A program made the translations under genes and the position numbers. Positions 47,374 through 56,937 of a DNA stretch of 64,000 nucleotides are shown here, piece by piece. How positions within the stretch are numbered: the stretch's first letter is position 1; each line of letters starts with the position of its first letter. The stretch covers positions 62,001 through 126,000 of the forward strand of contig NZ_VXDC01000003.1 of NCBI RefSeq assembly GCF_008711285.1, in the 5' to 3' direction. Source of the DNA: Roseibium aquae. GTDB taxonomy: Bacteria; Pseudomonadota; Alphaproteobacteria; Rhizobiales; Stappiaceae. Under the pieces are notes generated by a model. That model was not told where the DNA came from and searched no databases. It was given only the letters and a program-made list of their open reading frames with translations.

Positions 47374-48396
47374 TCAGTTGCCGGCGCGGGCCAGGGTATT
47401 TTGCAGCGCCTGACCGATGGCCATCCCGCTTTGAAAGGCACACTCCACGCGCGCCCCAAGGCACCAGTCGCCGCCGACGAGCACCTCTCCGCCGAACGCC
47501 TCCAGCATCGGCGAGCCAAGGGGTGTAATTGTCTTGGCGTAGCGCCAGCGATGCGCCGAAAGGAAGACCGGGGCCGACACTGCGCCGTCCGTCACCGCCT
47601 GGAGCTCGCCCAAGGCCATCGCCGCGACCTGGTCCGGCGCCTCCTCCAGATGCGCCTTGCTCCAGTCTCCGCTCATATGGACGACCAGCGTCTCGATTTC
47701 GGTTGGCCGCCACGGTTTGCTGGCGTTGCGCGCGGCCCAGCCGATTGAGCTGTTCGGGTCGCGCATGATGTCCGGCATGCAATTCTGCCTCCGGTCGAAT
47801 GCCAGCATCACCGCCCAGCACGGGTCGATTTCCACCCCGGCGAGCCGATCCATGGCCGGATCGGTCACCAGGTACGTTGCAAGAAGCGATCGCGCCTGCG
47901 CGGGCGGGACCGCGATCACAATCCGCTCGAAGGGACCGTGGACCTGCCCTTCCCGGGTGCCGACATGCCAAAGACCTTCCACCCGGTTGAGTTTGACCGC
48001 CGTCCGGCCGGTTTCCGCCCTGACCTGGTTTTCCAGCCATCTGGCAAGACCGGTCATTCCAGGCGTTCCCACCCACCAGGGTTCGCGGGCGTTCACACCA
48101 GTGTCAGCAGCTTCCCGGGTCCACAGTGCGACAGCGCCTGCCCGCTCCGCCTCGCCCAAGAGCGTCTGAAAGGCCCCGGTGCGGGCCGTGAAATACTGCG
48201 CACCGTGATCGAACTCAAACCCCTCGTGAGTTCTGCGCCTGGACATCCGGCCGCCGACGCCCCGCCCCTTGTCCAGAACCGTGACCGCCCAACCGGCGGT
48301 TTTTGCACGGGCCGCCGCCGTCAGACCGCAAAGTCCGGCGCCGATGACACACAAGCGGTTGGAAACGGGATCTTGGAGGGTTTCGGATGTTGGCAT
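47374..48396 (-). CDS. Renalase-like FAD/NAD(P)-dependent oxidoreductase
   Basis: 340 residues. Dinucleotide motif LCVIGAGLCGLTAAARAK near residue 15, then VTVLDKGRGVGGRMSRRR and FDHGAQYFTAR, which mark the renalase-like (COG3380) group. A bacterial renalase is known to oxidise isomeric forms of dihydronicotinamide cofactors; whether this one does so is inference. C-terminal GDWCLGARVECAFQSGMAIG closes the FAD site. The ATG at 48396 is preferred over ATG 48405. Confidence 0.85.
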   Translation of the reverse strand: MPTSETLQDPVSNRLCVIGAGLCGLTAAARAKTAGWAVTVLDKGRGVGGRMSRRRTHEGFEFDHGAQYFTARTGAFQTLLGEAERAGAVALWTREAADTGVNAREPWWVGTPGMTGLARWLENQVRAETGRTAVKLNRVEGLWHVGTREGQVHGPFERIVIAVPPAQARSLLATYLVTDPAMDRLAGVEIDPCWAVMLAFDRRQNCMPDIMRDPNSSIGWAARNASKPWRPTEIETLVVHMSGDWSKAHLEEAPDQVAAMALGELQAVTDGAVSAPVFLSAHRWRYAKTITPLGSPMLEAFGGEVLVGGDWCLGARVECAFQSGMAIGQALQNTLARAGN

Positions 48397-48513
48397 GCGG
48401 GTCATTCTTGAAGCGGTCGGAGTATGGGGGACGGCGACTGGTATCAGTGAACCACGCCAGACCAAAAGACGTAGATGCGTTGGATCAAAAGGCAACCGGG
48501 AGGGTCACCAATC

Positions 48514-49110
48514 ATGTTGAAACGTGTTTTTGCCATGACCGGCGCAATCGCCATGGCGGCGGGCCTGCTTGCGGGCAGTCTCCCAACTTCGGCCGCGCGA
48601 GCAGGCGGATCGGCGCATGATTTCTCGTTCAACACGCCGGGCGGGGCACCGTTGCCGCTTTCCGACTATGCCGGACAGGTTCTCCTGGTTGTCAACACGG
48701 CAACTGCTTGCGGTTTCAGGGGACAGATTGGCGACCTGCAAGAGCTGCACGCCCGGTTTGCGGACAGGGGCCTGGTCGTTCTCGGTGTCCCGTCCAACGA
48801 CTTCGGCAATCAGGAACCCAAATCGAATTCCGAGATCGAAGGCTATTGCGAGGCCAAGTATGGCGCGCAGTTCCAGATGACGGAAAAGACCGCGGTGTCG
48901 GGCTCCGCAGCGCATCCCTTTTACAAGTGGGCGGCCTCGGAGTTCGGTCTGCAGGCGCGCCCATACTGGAATTTTCATAAGTATCTGATTGGCCCCGCCG
49001 GAGATCCCGTCGCCTGGTTCGCAACGCCCGTGAACCCCACTTCCGATCAAATCGTGCGTGAAATCGAGGCACAGCTCGCCCGCGTCGCGGCGCCAGCAGC
49101 CGTGAATTGA
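48514..49110 (+). CDS. Glutathione peroxidase, exported
   Basis: 198 residues. A signal peptide (MLKRVFAMTGAIAMAAGLLAG, cleavage near AARA-GG) precedes a Cys-type glutathione peroxidase domain. The peroxidatic Cys66 is in NTATACGFRGQ, and the QEPKSNSEI and YWNFHKYLI blocks hold the usual Gln and Trp areas. Location would be the periplasm, where glutathione is scarce, so thioredoxin-like reductants are possible (inference). Divergent from the flavoprotein. Confidence 0.9.
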   Translation: MLKRVFAMTGAIAMAAGLLAGSLPTSAARAGGSAHDFSFNTPGGAPLPLSDYAGQVLLVVNTATACGFRGQIGDLQELHARFADRGLVVLGVPSNDFGNQEPKSNSEIEGYCEAKYGAQFQMTEKTAVSGSAAHPFYKWAASEFGLQARPYWNFHKYLIGPAGDPVAWFATPVNPTSDQIVREIEAQLARVAAPAAVN

Positions 49111-49133
49111 GCTCTCAAGTTTTCTGGATCCTG

Positions 49134-49625
49134 ATGATCACCCAAAGTCCCGGCGCCGCCGCGCCCACCCCGCCCTCACCCGCTGGCTCCAAGGTTCCGG
49201 CTCCTGCCGTTTGGCTCACCGCGGCAGGCTTCCTGCCGTTCGGCGCGCTGAGCCTGGCGACCTTTTTGCTGCCCCCTTTCGACCAGCCCCGCGCGGAAGT
49301 CGGACTGATGGTCTACGGAGCTGTGATCCTGTCTTTTCTCGGCGGCGTCCAATGGGGACTGGAAATGGCACGCCAACGGATCGACGCCGGGGCGCCAGCG
49401 CTCGGCAAGCTGAGCATCAGCGTGGTCCCAAGCCTGATCGCTTGGGTGTGCGTGGCCATGCCCTTCGCCGTCGGCTCGGTCGGCCTGGCGGCCGGTCTCG
49501 GCGCCATGCTTCTTTATGATCTTTATACCGTGCGCCAAGCCCATGCCCCGGAGTGGTATCCGAAACTGCGGATCCCGGTCACCCTGGCTGTCATGATCGC
49601 TCTCATCTTGCCGAACGCGGTGTGA
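49134..49625 (+). CDS. DUF3429 family membrane protein
   Basis: 163 residues with about five membrane helices: VWLTAAGFLPFGALSLATFL, LMVYGAVILSFLGGVQWGLEM (the family signature), LSISVVPSLIAWVCVAM, VGLAAGLGAMLLYDLY and IPVTLAVMIALIL. Function unknown. ATG at 49134; a TTG at 49107 overlapping the peroxidase stop is the alternative. Probably co-transcribed with the peroxidase gene. Confidence 0.85.
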   Translation: MITQSPGAAAPTPPSPAGSKVPAPAVWLTAAGFLPFGALSLATFLLPPFDQPRAEVGLMVYGAVILSFLGGVQWGLEMARQRIDAGAPALGKLSISVVPSLIAWVCVAMPFAVGSVGLAAGLGAMLLYDLYTVRQAHAPEWYPKLRIPVTLAVMIALILPNAV

Positions 49626-49639
49626 ACGGGGCGCGGCTG

Positions 49640-50059
49640 TTAGGCGCAAGGGGCGGGCGCACCAGAGCAAAGCCTGCACATGCCGCGTAATTCGATCGTC
49701 GTGTTGGTCAGAGCAAAGCCGGTCTGAGTGGCCCACGCCTTCAGGGCGTCCGTCGCGCGGCCGGGGGAAAACTCAGCGACCTGGCCGCATTTTTCGCAGA
49801 TCGCGAATGCCGCGCTTTCCTGGTGAGCACATTGCGGGTGTGAGCAGGCGACAAAGGCATTCAGGCTTTCCAGCCGGTGCACCAGACCATAGGCCTGCAG
49901 CCGCTCAAGGGCTCTGTAAACCTGCAACGGTGCCCGAAAGCCCTCCGCCCGCAATTCGTCCAAAATGGCATAGGCGGTCAGGGGTCCGTCTGCCCGGTTC
50001 AGAGCGCTGAACACCAGCGACTGGTTCTTTGTCAGTTCCGGTTGCGCCTGAAGGGTCAT
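49640..50059 (-). CDS. zur: Zinc uptake regulator Zur (Fur family)
   Basis: 139 residues. N-terminal winged helix (LTKNQSLVFSALNRADGPLTAYAILDELR) and C-terminal metal domain with Cys72/Cys77, Cys88/Cys91 and Cys128/Cys131. Zur represses zinc uptake genes when zinc is plentiful. It is the last gene of znuC-znuB-zur, so it is probably autoregulated. The ATG at 50059 follows GAGGAAA. Confidence 0.93.
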   Translation of the reverse strand: MTLQAQPELTKNQSLVFSALNRADGPLTAYAILDELRAEGFRAPLQVYRALERLQAYGLVHRLESLNAFVACSHPQCAHQESAAFAICEKCGQVAEFSPGRATDALKAWATQTGFALTNTTIELRGMCRLCSGAPAPCA

Positions 50060-50076
50060 GGGAGTTTCCTCTTGAT

Positions 50077-50883
50077 TCACCGGTTCCAGATCCTCCGCTT
50101 TCCGGGCAATGGTATCAGCGACAGCCCGAAAAACACCATCGCGGCCACCACGATACTCGGCCCGGACGGTGTATCAAAATTCAAGGACCCATAGAGGCCG
50201 GCAACGACCGACAGAACCCCAAGGCCTGCCGCGATCAGTGCCATTTGCTCCGGCCCGCCTGAAAACCGGCGGGCGGCCGCAGCTGGAATTATCAACAGGG
50301 CCGTGATCAGCAAGACCCCGACAACCTTCATCGCAATCGCGATGACACCAGCCATGAGCAAGGTGAAAAGGAAATTCGCCCGTTCCGGCCGCATTCCCTC
50401 GGCGGCGGCCAGATCCGGGTTGACCGTTGCGGCGAACAACGCCCTCCAGATCAGTGAAAGCCCCAGAAGCACCGCCGCTCCCCCCACATAGATGGTCAAA
50501 AGATCGAGTTTGGAAACCGCCAGGATATCGCCAAACAGCAATCCGGTCAGATCAACACGGATCCAGGTCATGAACGCCAGACAGACCAGGCCGACGGCCA
50601 GCGCGGAGTGGGACAAAAGCCCGAGAAGGGCATCCGACGACAGGGTTTGCGTGCGCCCCAAGCCGAGTAGAAGCATCGCGATGGCGACACTGACAGCGAA
50701 AACCGAAAGCGTGGTATTTACCTCCAGCAGAAGCGACAAAGCCACACCGAGCAGGGCGGCATGGGCCAGCGTATCGCCAAAATAGGCCATGCGCCGCCAA
50801 ACGATAAAGCAGCCAAGCGGGCCTGCGACCAGCGCAACACCGATCCCGGCCAGAAGAGCGCGGACGAAAAAGTCATCCAGCAT
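50077..50883 (-). CDS. znuB: Zinc ABC transporter permease
   Basis: 268 residues, about eight membrane helices, ABC-3 family. Typical segments: GPLGCFIVWRRMAYFGDTLAHAALLGVAL, FGDILAVSK, and AMKVVGVLLITALLIIPAAAARRF. Overlaps znuC by 11 bases and ends 17 bases before zur. The periplasmic zinc-binding protein gene (znuA) is not in the window. Confidence 0.95.
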   Translation of the reverse strand: MLDDFFVRALLAGIGVALVAGPLGCFIVWRRMAYFGDTLAHAALLGVALSLLLEVNTTLSVFAVSVAIAMLLLGLGRTQTLSSDALLGLLSHSALAVGLVCLAFMTWIRVDLTGLLFGDILAVSKLDLLTIYVGGAAVLLGLSLIWRALFAATVNPDLAAAEGMRPERANFLFTLLMAGVIAIAMKVVGVLLITALLIIPAAAARRFSGGPEQMALIAAGLGVLSVVAGLYGSLNFDTPSGPSIVVAAMVFFGLSLIPLPGKRRIWNR

Positions 50884-51721
50884 GATGTGTCTTTACAGGT
50901 TCGTCAGGGTGGTCATGGGCGAGCGCGCCGGCACCCGAATGGGAACAGCCCGTTGTGATCTGCCCATCCGCATGACGGACCCGGCCATCGGGCAGATGAA
51001 CATGATCGTGCTGATGCTGATAAACGGCAAGAGCCTCGCCGGCCCGATGTCCGAACAAGCGGTGAAAGGCCGGGCTTTGCGAAACATCGCCCGGAGCGCC
51101 GCGGCAGCAGACATGACCGTTGAGGCAGACAACTTCGTCCGTTGCCGCCATCACGACGTGCAGGTCATGCGAGATCATCAAGACGCCGCAACCGAGCGCT
51201 GCGCGGATATCGGAAATCAGATTGTAGATCGCGATTTCGCCCGAATAGTCGACACCCTGCACCGGTTCGTCGAGCACCAGGACATCCGGCTTGCGGGCGA
51301 TCGCCCTCGCAAGCATCACGCGCTGCATCTGTCCGCCGGACAAGTGGCGGACCTCCGCCGCCTGAAGGTGCCCCGCTCCCGTCCGGGTCAGCGCGTCGTC
51401 GATCTGCGCGTCGCTCACCCGATCCGTGAGGGACATGAACCGGGCCACGGTCAGCGGCAAGGTCCAGTCGATCATGAGCTTTTGCGGCACATACCCGACC
51501 CGTAGCCCGTCCCGGCGCCAGGCTGTGCCCTCCGTCGGACGCAGAATGCCCAGCGCCAGCTTGGCGGTGGTCGACTTTCCCGAACCATTCGGACCGATAA
51601 GGGTGACGATCTTGCCGGGTTCGACCGCGAGATCAACGCCACGAACGAGCCAGTTTCCCGCTCTCTCGATGCCGGCACCGGACAGTTCCAAAAGGGGTGC
51701 GGACCGATCCGCCATGTGCAT
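50873..51721 (-). CDS. znuC: Zinc ABC transporter ATP-binding protein with His-rich tail
   Basis: 282 residues. Walker A GPNGSGKST, signature LSGGQMQRV, Walker B VLVLDEP, switch His in MISHDLHVV. The last 50 residues form a tail with about ten histidines (YQHQHDHVHLPDG, HSGAGALAHDHPDEP, THHAG), possibly a zinc sensor or store. Start ATG at 51721, or ATG 51715. A Zur-like palindrome lies 43 bases upstream. Confidence 0.95.
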   Translation of the reverse strand: MHMADRSAPLLELSGAGIERAGNWLVRGVDLAVEPGKIVTLIGPNGSGKSTTAKLALGILRPTEGTAWRRDGLRVGYVPQKLMIDWTLPLTVARFMSLTDRVSDAQIDDALTRTGAGHLQAAEVRHLSGGQMQRVMLARAIARKPDVLVLDEPVQGVDYSGEIAIYNLISDIRAALGCGVLMISHDLHVVMAATDEVVCLNGHVCCRGAPGDVSQSPAFHRLFGHRAGEALAVYQHQHDHVHLPDGRVRHADGQITTGCSHSGAGALAHDHPDEPVKTHHAG

Positions 51722-51763
51722 TTTGCCTTTTTCGCTGCGCAGCCGGTCACCCGCGCCGCCAGA

Positions 51764-51785
51764 CGTTATCTTATTACGTTATAGG
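51764..51785. promoter_or_regulatory. Possible Zur operator upstream of znuC
   Basis: CGTTATCTTATTACG (51764-51778) is an imperfect palindrome with CGTTAT/ATTACG arms, followed by TTATAGG. It is an A/T-rich island in GC-rich DNA at the position expected for Zur control of znuCB-zur. The match to published Zur boxes was judged by eye only. Confidence 0.45.
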
Positions 51786-51927
51786 AAGACATCGGGCGAA
51801 GTGCAACGCCGAGCTTGATCCGGCCGGGAAGATGCGGGACCGACTGGAAACCGGCCGCGAATGGAATTACGGTGCGGATCGAATATCTTCACAAGCGCAT
51901 AGATCCTCACGGCTCCATCGGCAAACA

Positions 51928-53313
51928 ATGATTTTTCCCTGCATTTTGTCCGGCGGCGTCGGATCCCGTCTCTGGCCCTTGTCCCGGAAGGACCGGCCCA
52001 AGCAGTTTTTACCTATCTTTGACGGCGAAAGCCTGTTCCAGAAAACCTGCAAGCGGGTGTCCGGCGATCTCTACCGCCGCCCGATCATCATCGGCAACAA
52101 CGCCCACCGTTTCCTGATCGGCGAACAGCTTGAGGAGATCGATTGTCCCGCCGACACCATTCTTCTGGAGCCGGCCGGACGGAACACGGCGGCTCCCGCC
52201 CTGATGGCCGCGCTCATCGCGCAGGAACGCGACCCCGATGCGCTTCTGCTTCTTGCGCCCTCCGATCACCTGATCGGACGGGAGGATGCGTTTGGCGATG
52301 CGGTCCAGATGGCGGTCGAAGCCGCTCGGGCGGGCCAAATCGTGACCTTCGGAATCAAACCGACCTCGGCCCAAACCGGGTACGGGTACATCCGGATGAA
52401 ACAGGGTCCTGGACCGATTTATCCGGTGGAAGCCTTTGTCGAAAAACCAGATCTCGAAACGGCCACCAAGTTCGTGGCGGACGCGTCCTATGTCTGGAAT
52501 GCCGGCATCTTCCTCTATGCCGCCAGCACCATGATCGAGGCGTTCGCGACCCATCGCCCCGCCCTGTTGTCCCAAGTGCGCAAAACACTGGCAACACGGC
52601 GCGCAGATCTGGATTTTACCCGTCTCGATCCGGAAGAGTTCGGCAAGATCGAAAACATTTCCATCGACTATGCGATCATGGAAAGGGCCAGCAACATTTC
52701 CTGCGTCCCGGTTGACCCAGACTGGGATGACCTGGGATCCTGGTCTGCAATCTGGACGGTGCTGCAAAAGGACGGCGCCGGTAACTGCGGCCTGGGCGAT
52801 ACACGCTTTCTCGGCAGTTCGAATTGCCTTGCCTACGCCGATGAAGGGCTTGTGTCGGTGATCGGCCTTGAGGACGTCCTGGTTGTCGCCACGCGCGACA
52901 GCGTGCTGGTCGCACACCGGGACAAGGCGCAAGACGTCAAGACAATTGTCGAGCAATTGGAGGCAGAGGGGCGGTCCGAAGCCGACGCCCATCCACGCGC
53001 CTACAAGCCGTGGGGCTATTCCGAAAGAATCAATGCCGGGGAACGGTTCACCGTGCAATCCATGATGATCAAACCCGGCAAACGCCTTTCCCTGCAAAGT
53101 CATCTGCACCGCACCGAGCACTGGGTGGTCGTCTCCGGAACCGTGGAAATAACCATTGACGGAGAGGTGAGGCTGCTGACGGAAAACCAATCGGCCTATG
53201 TGCCGCTGGGCGCCAAGCACACGCTGCACAATCCCGGCCGGATCCCGGTGCGCATGATCGAGGTGCAATCCGGCACCTACCTGTCGGATGATGACATTCG
53301 CCGCCACGATTGA
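51928..53313 (+). CDS. manC: Mannose-1-phosphate guanylyltransferase / mannose-6-phosphate isomerase
   Basis: 461 residues, bifunctional type II enzyme making GDP-mannose for polysaccharide. Pyrophosphorylase motif LSGGVGSRLWPLSR at 8-20, FVEKPD, and the C-terminal cupin KPWGYSERINAGERFTVQ and HRTEHWVVVSGT of the isomerase. The ATG at 51928 starts at the family N-terminus; the frame is open further upstream. No other polysaccharide gene is near. Confidence 0.95.
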   Translation: MIFPCILSGGVGSRLWPLSRKDRPKQFLPIFDGESLFQKTCKRVSGDLYRRPIIIGNNAHRFLIGEQLEEIDCPADTILLEPAGRNTAAPALMAALIAQERDPDALLLLAPSDHLIGREDAFGDAVQMAVEAARAGQIVTFGIKPTSAQTGYGYIRMKQGPGPIYPVEAFVEKPDLETATKFVADASYVWNAGIFLYAASTMIEAFATHRPALLSQVRKTLATRRADLDFTRLDPEEFGKIENISIDYAIMERASNISCVPVDPDWDDLGSWSAIWTVLQKDGAGNCGLGDTRFLGSSNCLAYADEGLVSVIGLEDVLVVATRDSVLVAHRDKAQDVKTIVEQLEAEGRSEADAHPRAYKPWGYSERINAGERFTVQSMMIKPGKRLSLQSHLHRTEHWVVVSGTVEITIDGEVRLLTENQSAYVPLGAKHTLHNPGRIPVRMIEVQSGTYLSDDDIRRHD

Positions 53314-53444
53314 AAGATCATTCCGCTATGTCATGACCCTGCGCGCATTTCTTGTTTTACAAACGGGCCGCGCTGTTGAAGATGTTTCGCGACTCTTTCC
53401 AAAGCCGCAGGCATGCACGCAGCACGAGAGAAGAGGACCGCTCG

Positions 53445-54239
53445 ATGAAGATGATGAGGGTCAACGACGTGACCCTGCATATGTCCGACACCGGACAGAC
53501 GGAACGGCCGGCCCTTGTTTTTTCGAACTCGCTGGGCACGGACTTCCGTCTCTGGGACCGGGTGGCGCCCGCCTTTTCCGGACACTTCCGCATCGTCCGG
53601 TACGACAAGCGGGGCCATGGGCTCAGCGAGGCACCGCCGCCGCCCTATGCAATGTCCGACCATGTCGGCGACCTTGAAGCGCTGCTGGACCGGCTGGATA
53701 TTCGCGATGCCATCGTCGCCGGATTGTCCGTCGGCGGCATGATCGCACAAGGGTTGGCGGCCAAACGGCCGGATCTGGTCAGGGCATTGGTGCTGGCAGA
53801 TACCGCCGCGCGCATTGGCACGCGCGATCTGTGGAACGAGCGGATCGCGAAGGTCGAGCATGGCGGGATCGAGGCAATTGCGGAGAACGTCCTTGAGCGC
53901 TGGTTTTCCGAAGAATTTCGCAATCAACATCCGGAAGAGGTGCAAGGTTGGCGCGCCATGGTGACCCGGACACCGGTCAATGGCTATGCCGGAACCTCTT
54001 TCGCGCTTCGTGACACGGACTACAGCGTTCCGACCTCCCATCTCAAACTGCCTGTACTCTGCCTCGGCGGCTCGGAAGACGGCTCCACCCCGCCGGCGGT
54101 GGTTAAAGCCACGGCCGACCTGATCCCCGGAGCACGGTTTGTTGAAATCCCGGATGCCGGTCACCTTCCCTGCATCGATCAACCTGCCGCGATGATCGAT
54201 GCCATGCAGGCCTTTTTCCAGGAGGCCCGGCTTGTCTGA
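53445..54239 (+). CDS. pcaD: 3-oxoadipate enol-lactonase
   Basis: 264 residues, alpha/beta hydrolase. Hydrolyses beta-ketoadipate enol-lactone to beta-ketoadipate. Nucleophile Ser95 in GLSVGG, catalytic His in DAGHLPCIDQP. First gene of the pca operon. The ATG at 53445 has AAGAGGA upstream; the 131-base gap to manC should hold the promoter. Confidence 0.94.
   Translation: MKMMRVNDVTLHMSDTGQTERPALVFSNSLGTDFRLWDRVAPAFSGHFRIVRYDKRGHGLSEAPPPPYAMSDHVGDLEALLDRLDIRDAIVAGLSVGGMIAQGLAAKRPDLVRALVLADTAARIGTRDLWNERIAKVEHGGIEAIAENVLERWFSEEFRNQHPEEVQGWRAMVTRTPVNGYAGTSFALRDTDYSVPTSHLKLPVLCLGGSEDGSTPPAVVKATADLIPGARFVEIPDAGHLPCIDQPAAMIDAMQAFFQEARLV
54220..54234 (+). promoter_or_regulatory. pcaC: Ribosome binding site that sets the pcaC start
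   Basis: AGGAGG (54220-54225) lies 6 bases before TTG at 54232, inside the end of pcaD. The later ATG at 54271 has no such site. This supports a TTG start and translational coupling with pcaD. Confidence 0.7.
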
Positions 54240-54642
54240 CCGCCCGCCCGGATCCCGTTGCCTTGACGGCATGAAGACGCGCCGGGCGATCCTCGGAGAT
54301 GCGCATGTGGACAGGGCCACCGCTGGTATCACGGATTTGGACCGCGACTTTCAAACGCTGATCACCGAGAGCGCCTGGGGAACGGTCTGGTCCAACGAGA
54401 CGATTTCCAGCCGGGAACGGAGCATGATCACCATTGCGCTGCTCGCCGCTCTCGGCCACACGGATGAACTGGCCATGCATATCAGGGCCACACGCAAAAC
54501 GGGCGCACGGCCGGAGGATATCCGCGAAGCCTTGTTGCATGTGGCGATCTATGCCGGTGTTCCGGCAGCCAATGTGGCCTTCAAGGTTGCAAAACAGGTT
54601 CTGGCTGAGGAGCCGGATCCAGCGGAATCGAGAGACCGGTAA
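54232..54642 (+). CDS. pcaC: 4-carboxymuconolactone decarboxylase
   Basis: 136 residues. Converts carboxymuconolactone to the enol-lactone used by PcaD. The core [39 protein letters not shown] and the [19 protein letters not shown] helix are typical. The TTG start gives 13 extra residues before MKTRRA, matching the usual length of the family. Overlaps the pcaD end by 8 bases. Confidence 0.94.
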   Translation: MSDRPPGSRCLDGMKTRRAILGDAHVDRATAGITDLDRDFQTLITESAWGTVWSNETISSRERSMITIALLAALGHTDELAMHIRATRKTGARPEDIREALLHVAIYAGVPAANVAFKVAKQVLAEEPDPAESRDR

Positions 54643-54665
54643 GCCGTCTCTTGCGGGAGGAACGA

Positions 54666-55412
54666 ATGGCAGAACAAGAAGCGTCCGGCCGCAAGCCCGG
54701 CGCCTATTTCCCTCGGGACCGCCTGCGTCACCCGCCGGCATTCACTCCGGGATACAAGACGTCGGTCACCCGCAGCCCGCAAAAGCCCCTCGTGTCCCTC
54801 GGTCAAACGCTGTCCGAGATGACCGGACCCGTATTCGGACACGACGAACTCGGCCCGCTCGACGACGACCTGATCAGGAACCATGCGGTTTCCGGCGATC
54901 CCATCGGGGAACGGATTATCGTGCACGGGCATGTCATGGACGAGAACGGGCGGGGCCTTCCCGGCACGCTCATCGAGGTCTGGCAAGCCAATGCCGGCGG
55001 ACGCTACCGCCACACGAACGATGGCTATCTCGCGCCGCTTGATCCCAATTTCGGCGGCTGCGGACGCTGTCTGACCGATGACGCCGGGTACTACGCCTTC
55101 CGCACGATCAAGCCCGGCGCCTATCCCTGGCCCAACTCGACCAACAGCTGGCGGCCTGCGCATATTCATTTTTCCATATTCGGACGGGCGTTCTGCCAAA
55201 GGCTGATCACGCAGCTCTATTTCGAGGGAGATCCGCTGATCCCGCTTTGCCCGATCGCCCAGACGATCCCCGATCCCCGGGCGATTGACGGACTGACCGC
55301 GCGCCTCGATATGAACGCCGCAGAACCGTTCGACTGTCTGGCCTACCGGTTCGACATCGTGCTGCGGGGACGCCGCTCCACCTTGTTCGAAAACCGTCTG
55401 GCGGGGAATTGA
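54666..55412 (+). CDS. pcaH: Protocatechuate 3,4-dioxygenase beta subunit
   Basis: 248 residues. Ring-cleavage subunit with non-haem Fe(III). Iron ligands are visible: Tyr114 in GRYRH, Tyr153 in GAYPW, His166 and His168 in [15 protein letters not shown] lies before the ATG at 54666. pcaG follows 4 bases later, so both subunits are made together. Confidence 0.96.
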   Translation: MAEQEASGRKPGAYFPRDRLRHPPAFTPGYKTSVTRSPQKPLVSLGQTLSEMTGPVFGHDELGPLDDDLIRNHAVSGDPIGERIIVHGHVMDENGRGLPGTLIEVWQANAGGRYRHTNDGYLAPLDPNFGGCGRCLTDDAGYYAFRTIKPGAYPWPNSTNSWRPAHIHFSIFGRAFCQRLITQLYFEGDPLIPLCPIAQTIPDPRAIDGLTARLDMNAAEPFDCLAYRFDIVLRGRRSTLFENRLAGN

Positions 55413-55416
55413 AACC

Positions 55417-56034
55417 ATGCCAACCCGCGTTCCCGATCTGAGAGAAACCGCGAGCCAGACGGCCGGACCGTATGTTCATATCGGCCTCGTCCCGGCCGCA
55501 ACGGGTATTCACGTTCTTGACCGCACCGTCACGAATGTGGTCGTTCGGCCGGATACGCCCGGCGAACACATCACGATTGAAGGTGTCGTTCATGATGGTG
55601 AGGGCATGCCCGTTCGGGACGCTGTTCTGGAAAGCTGGCAGGCCGATGCATCAGGACGGCATGCGCACCCCGAAGACCCGTCAGGATCCGCTGATATCCG
55701 GGGCTTCGGGCGCATGGCGGCAGATTTCGGCACGGGCGTGTACAGTCTACACACGGTGAAGCCGGGCCCGGTCCCCGGCCGGGACGGCGTCATGCAGGCC
55801 CCTCATATCAGCTTCTGGATCGTTGCCCGTGGCATCAATGTCGGCTTGCATACCCGGCTTTACTTCTCCGACGAGCTTGAACGGAATGCGGCGGATCCGA
55901 TCCTGGCATCCATCGGCTCGCCGGACCGCCGCAAAACCCTTATCGCGGACCGGACCTTGAGAGACGGCAAACCGCTCTATCGCTTCGACATTCACCTTCA
56001 GGGCGACCGTGAAACCGTCTTTTTCGACATATGA
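55417..56034 (+). CDS. pcaG: Protocatechuate 3,4-dioxygenase alpha subunit
   Basis: 205 residues. Structural partner of PcaH with the same fold but without the full iron ligand set. N-terminal ETASQTAGPYVHIGL, middle VLESWQADASGRHAHP, and APHISFWIVARGINVGLHTRLYF are typical. 36 bases separate it from pcaI. Confidence 0.95.
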   Translation: MPTRVPDLRETASQTAGPYVHIGLVPAATGIHVLDRTVTNVVVRPDTPGEHITIEGVVHDGEGMPVRDAVLESWQADASGRHAHPEDPSGSADIRGFGRMAADFGTGVYSLHTVKPGPVPGRDGVMQAPHISFWIVARGINVGLHTRLYFSDELERNAADPILASIGSPDRRKTLIADRTLRDGKPLYRFDIHLQGDRETVFFDI

Positions 56035-56070
56035 CATTCCGCGCTGTCCCACCCATACAACCATCAGGCC

Positions 56071-56937
56071 ATGGCTCAGTTTCACACCCTTCATGATGCG
56101 GTCGCGCAAAACATCTTCGACGGCGACACCGTCGCCTTCGAAGGCTTCACGCATCTGATCCCCCACGCGGCTGCGCATGAGGTCATCCGGCAGGGCCGGA
56201 GGGACCTGACTGTCATCCGCATGACGCCGGATCTGATCTATGACCAGTTGATCGGCATGGGCTGCGTGCGAAAGTTGGTGTTTTCCTTCGCCGGCAATCC
56301 CGGCGTCGGCTTGTTGCGGCGCCTGCGCGATGCCGTGGAAGAAGGCTGGCCCCATCCGATCGAGCTGGAGGAACATAGCCACGCCGCGCTGGCCAACGCC
56401 TACGAGGCCGGCGCCGCCGGGCTGCCTTGCGCGATTTTCCGGGGCTACCGGGGGGTCGACCTGCCATCGGTCAACCCGAATATCAAAAGCGTGACCTGTC
56501 CGTTCACGGGCGAGGAACTGGCCGCCGTGCCGGCCATCCGCCCGAATGTCGCGGTGATCCATGCGCTCCGGGCCGACCGGAAAGGCAATGTCTTCCTGGA
56601 GGGGATCACCGGTGTGCAGAAGGAAGCGGTTCTCGCATCCAAACGGTCCATCGTCACTGTCGAGGAAATCGTCGACGATTTCGGGGCGCGCTCGCCCAAC
56701 GCGACCATCCTTCCTCATTGGACCATCGGTGCCATCGCACAGGTGCCCGGCGGCGCTCACCCGTCCTATGCCCAGGGCTATTACGGCCGGGACAACGGTG
56801 CCTATATCGCCTGGGACCGGATCGCGGCGGAACGCGAGGTGTTTCTGTCCTGGATGGAAGAAAATGTGATGAAGGTCGGTCCGGAGATCTTCGAAATCCG
56901 GACCGCGCGGTTGCGGCAGGACGGAGGTGCGAAATGA
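56071..56937 (+). CDS. pcaI: 3-oxoadipate CoA-transferase subunit A (glutaconate type)
   Basis: 288 residues. Transfers CoA from succinyl-CoA to 3-oxoadipate together with PcaJ. The sequence (GDTVAFEGFTHLIPHAAAHEVIRQG, FAGNPGVGLLRRLRDAVEEGWPHPIELEEHSH) belongs to the glutaconate CoA-transferase type (GctA/CatI), not to the shorter classical PcaI of Pseudomonas putida. The role is inferred from position in the operon. Overlaps pcaJ by ATGA. Confidence 0.88.
   Translation: MAQFHTLHDAVAQNIFDGDTVAFEGFTHLIPHAAAHEVIRQGRRDLTVIRMTPDLIYDQLIGMGCVRKLVFSFAGNPGVGLLRRLRDAVEEGWPHPIELEEHSHAALANAYEAGAAGLPCAIFRGYRGVDLPSVNPNIKSVTCPFTGEELAAVPAIRPNVAVIHALRADRKGNVFLEGITGVQKEAVLASKRSIVTVEEIVDDFGARSPNATILPHWTIGAIAQVPGGAHPSYAQGYYGRDNGAYIAWDRIAAEREVFLSWMEENVMKVGPEIFEIRTARLRQDGGAK

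Noticed and set aside
51697..51927. 77-residue N-terminal extension of manC
   Set aside because: The family starts at MIFPCILSGG (51928); the extension overlaps znuC and its operator region.
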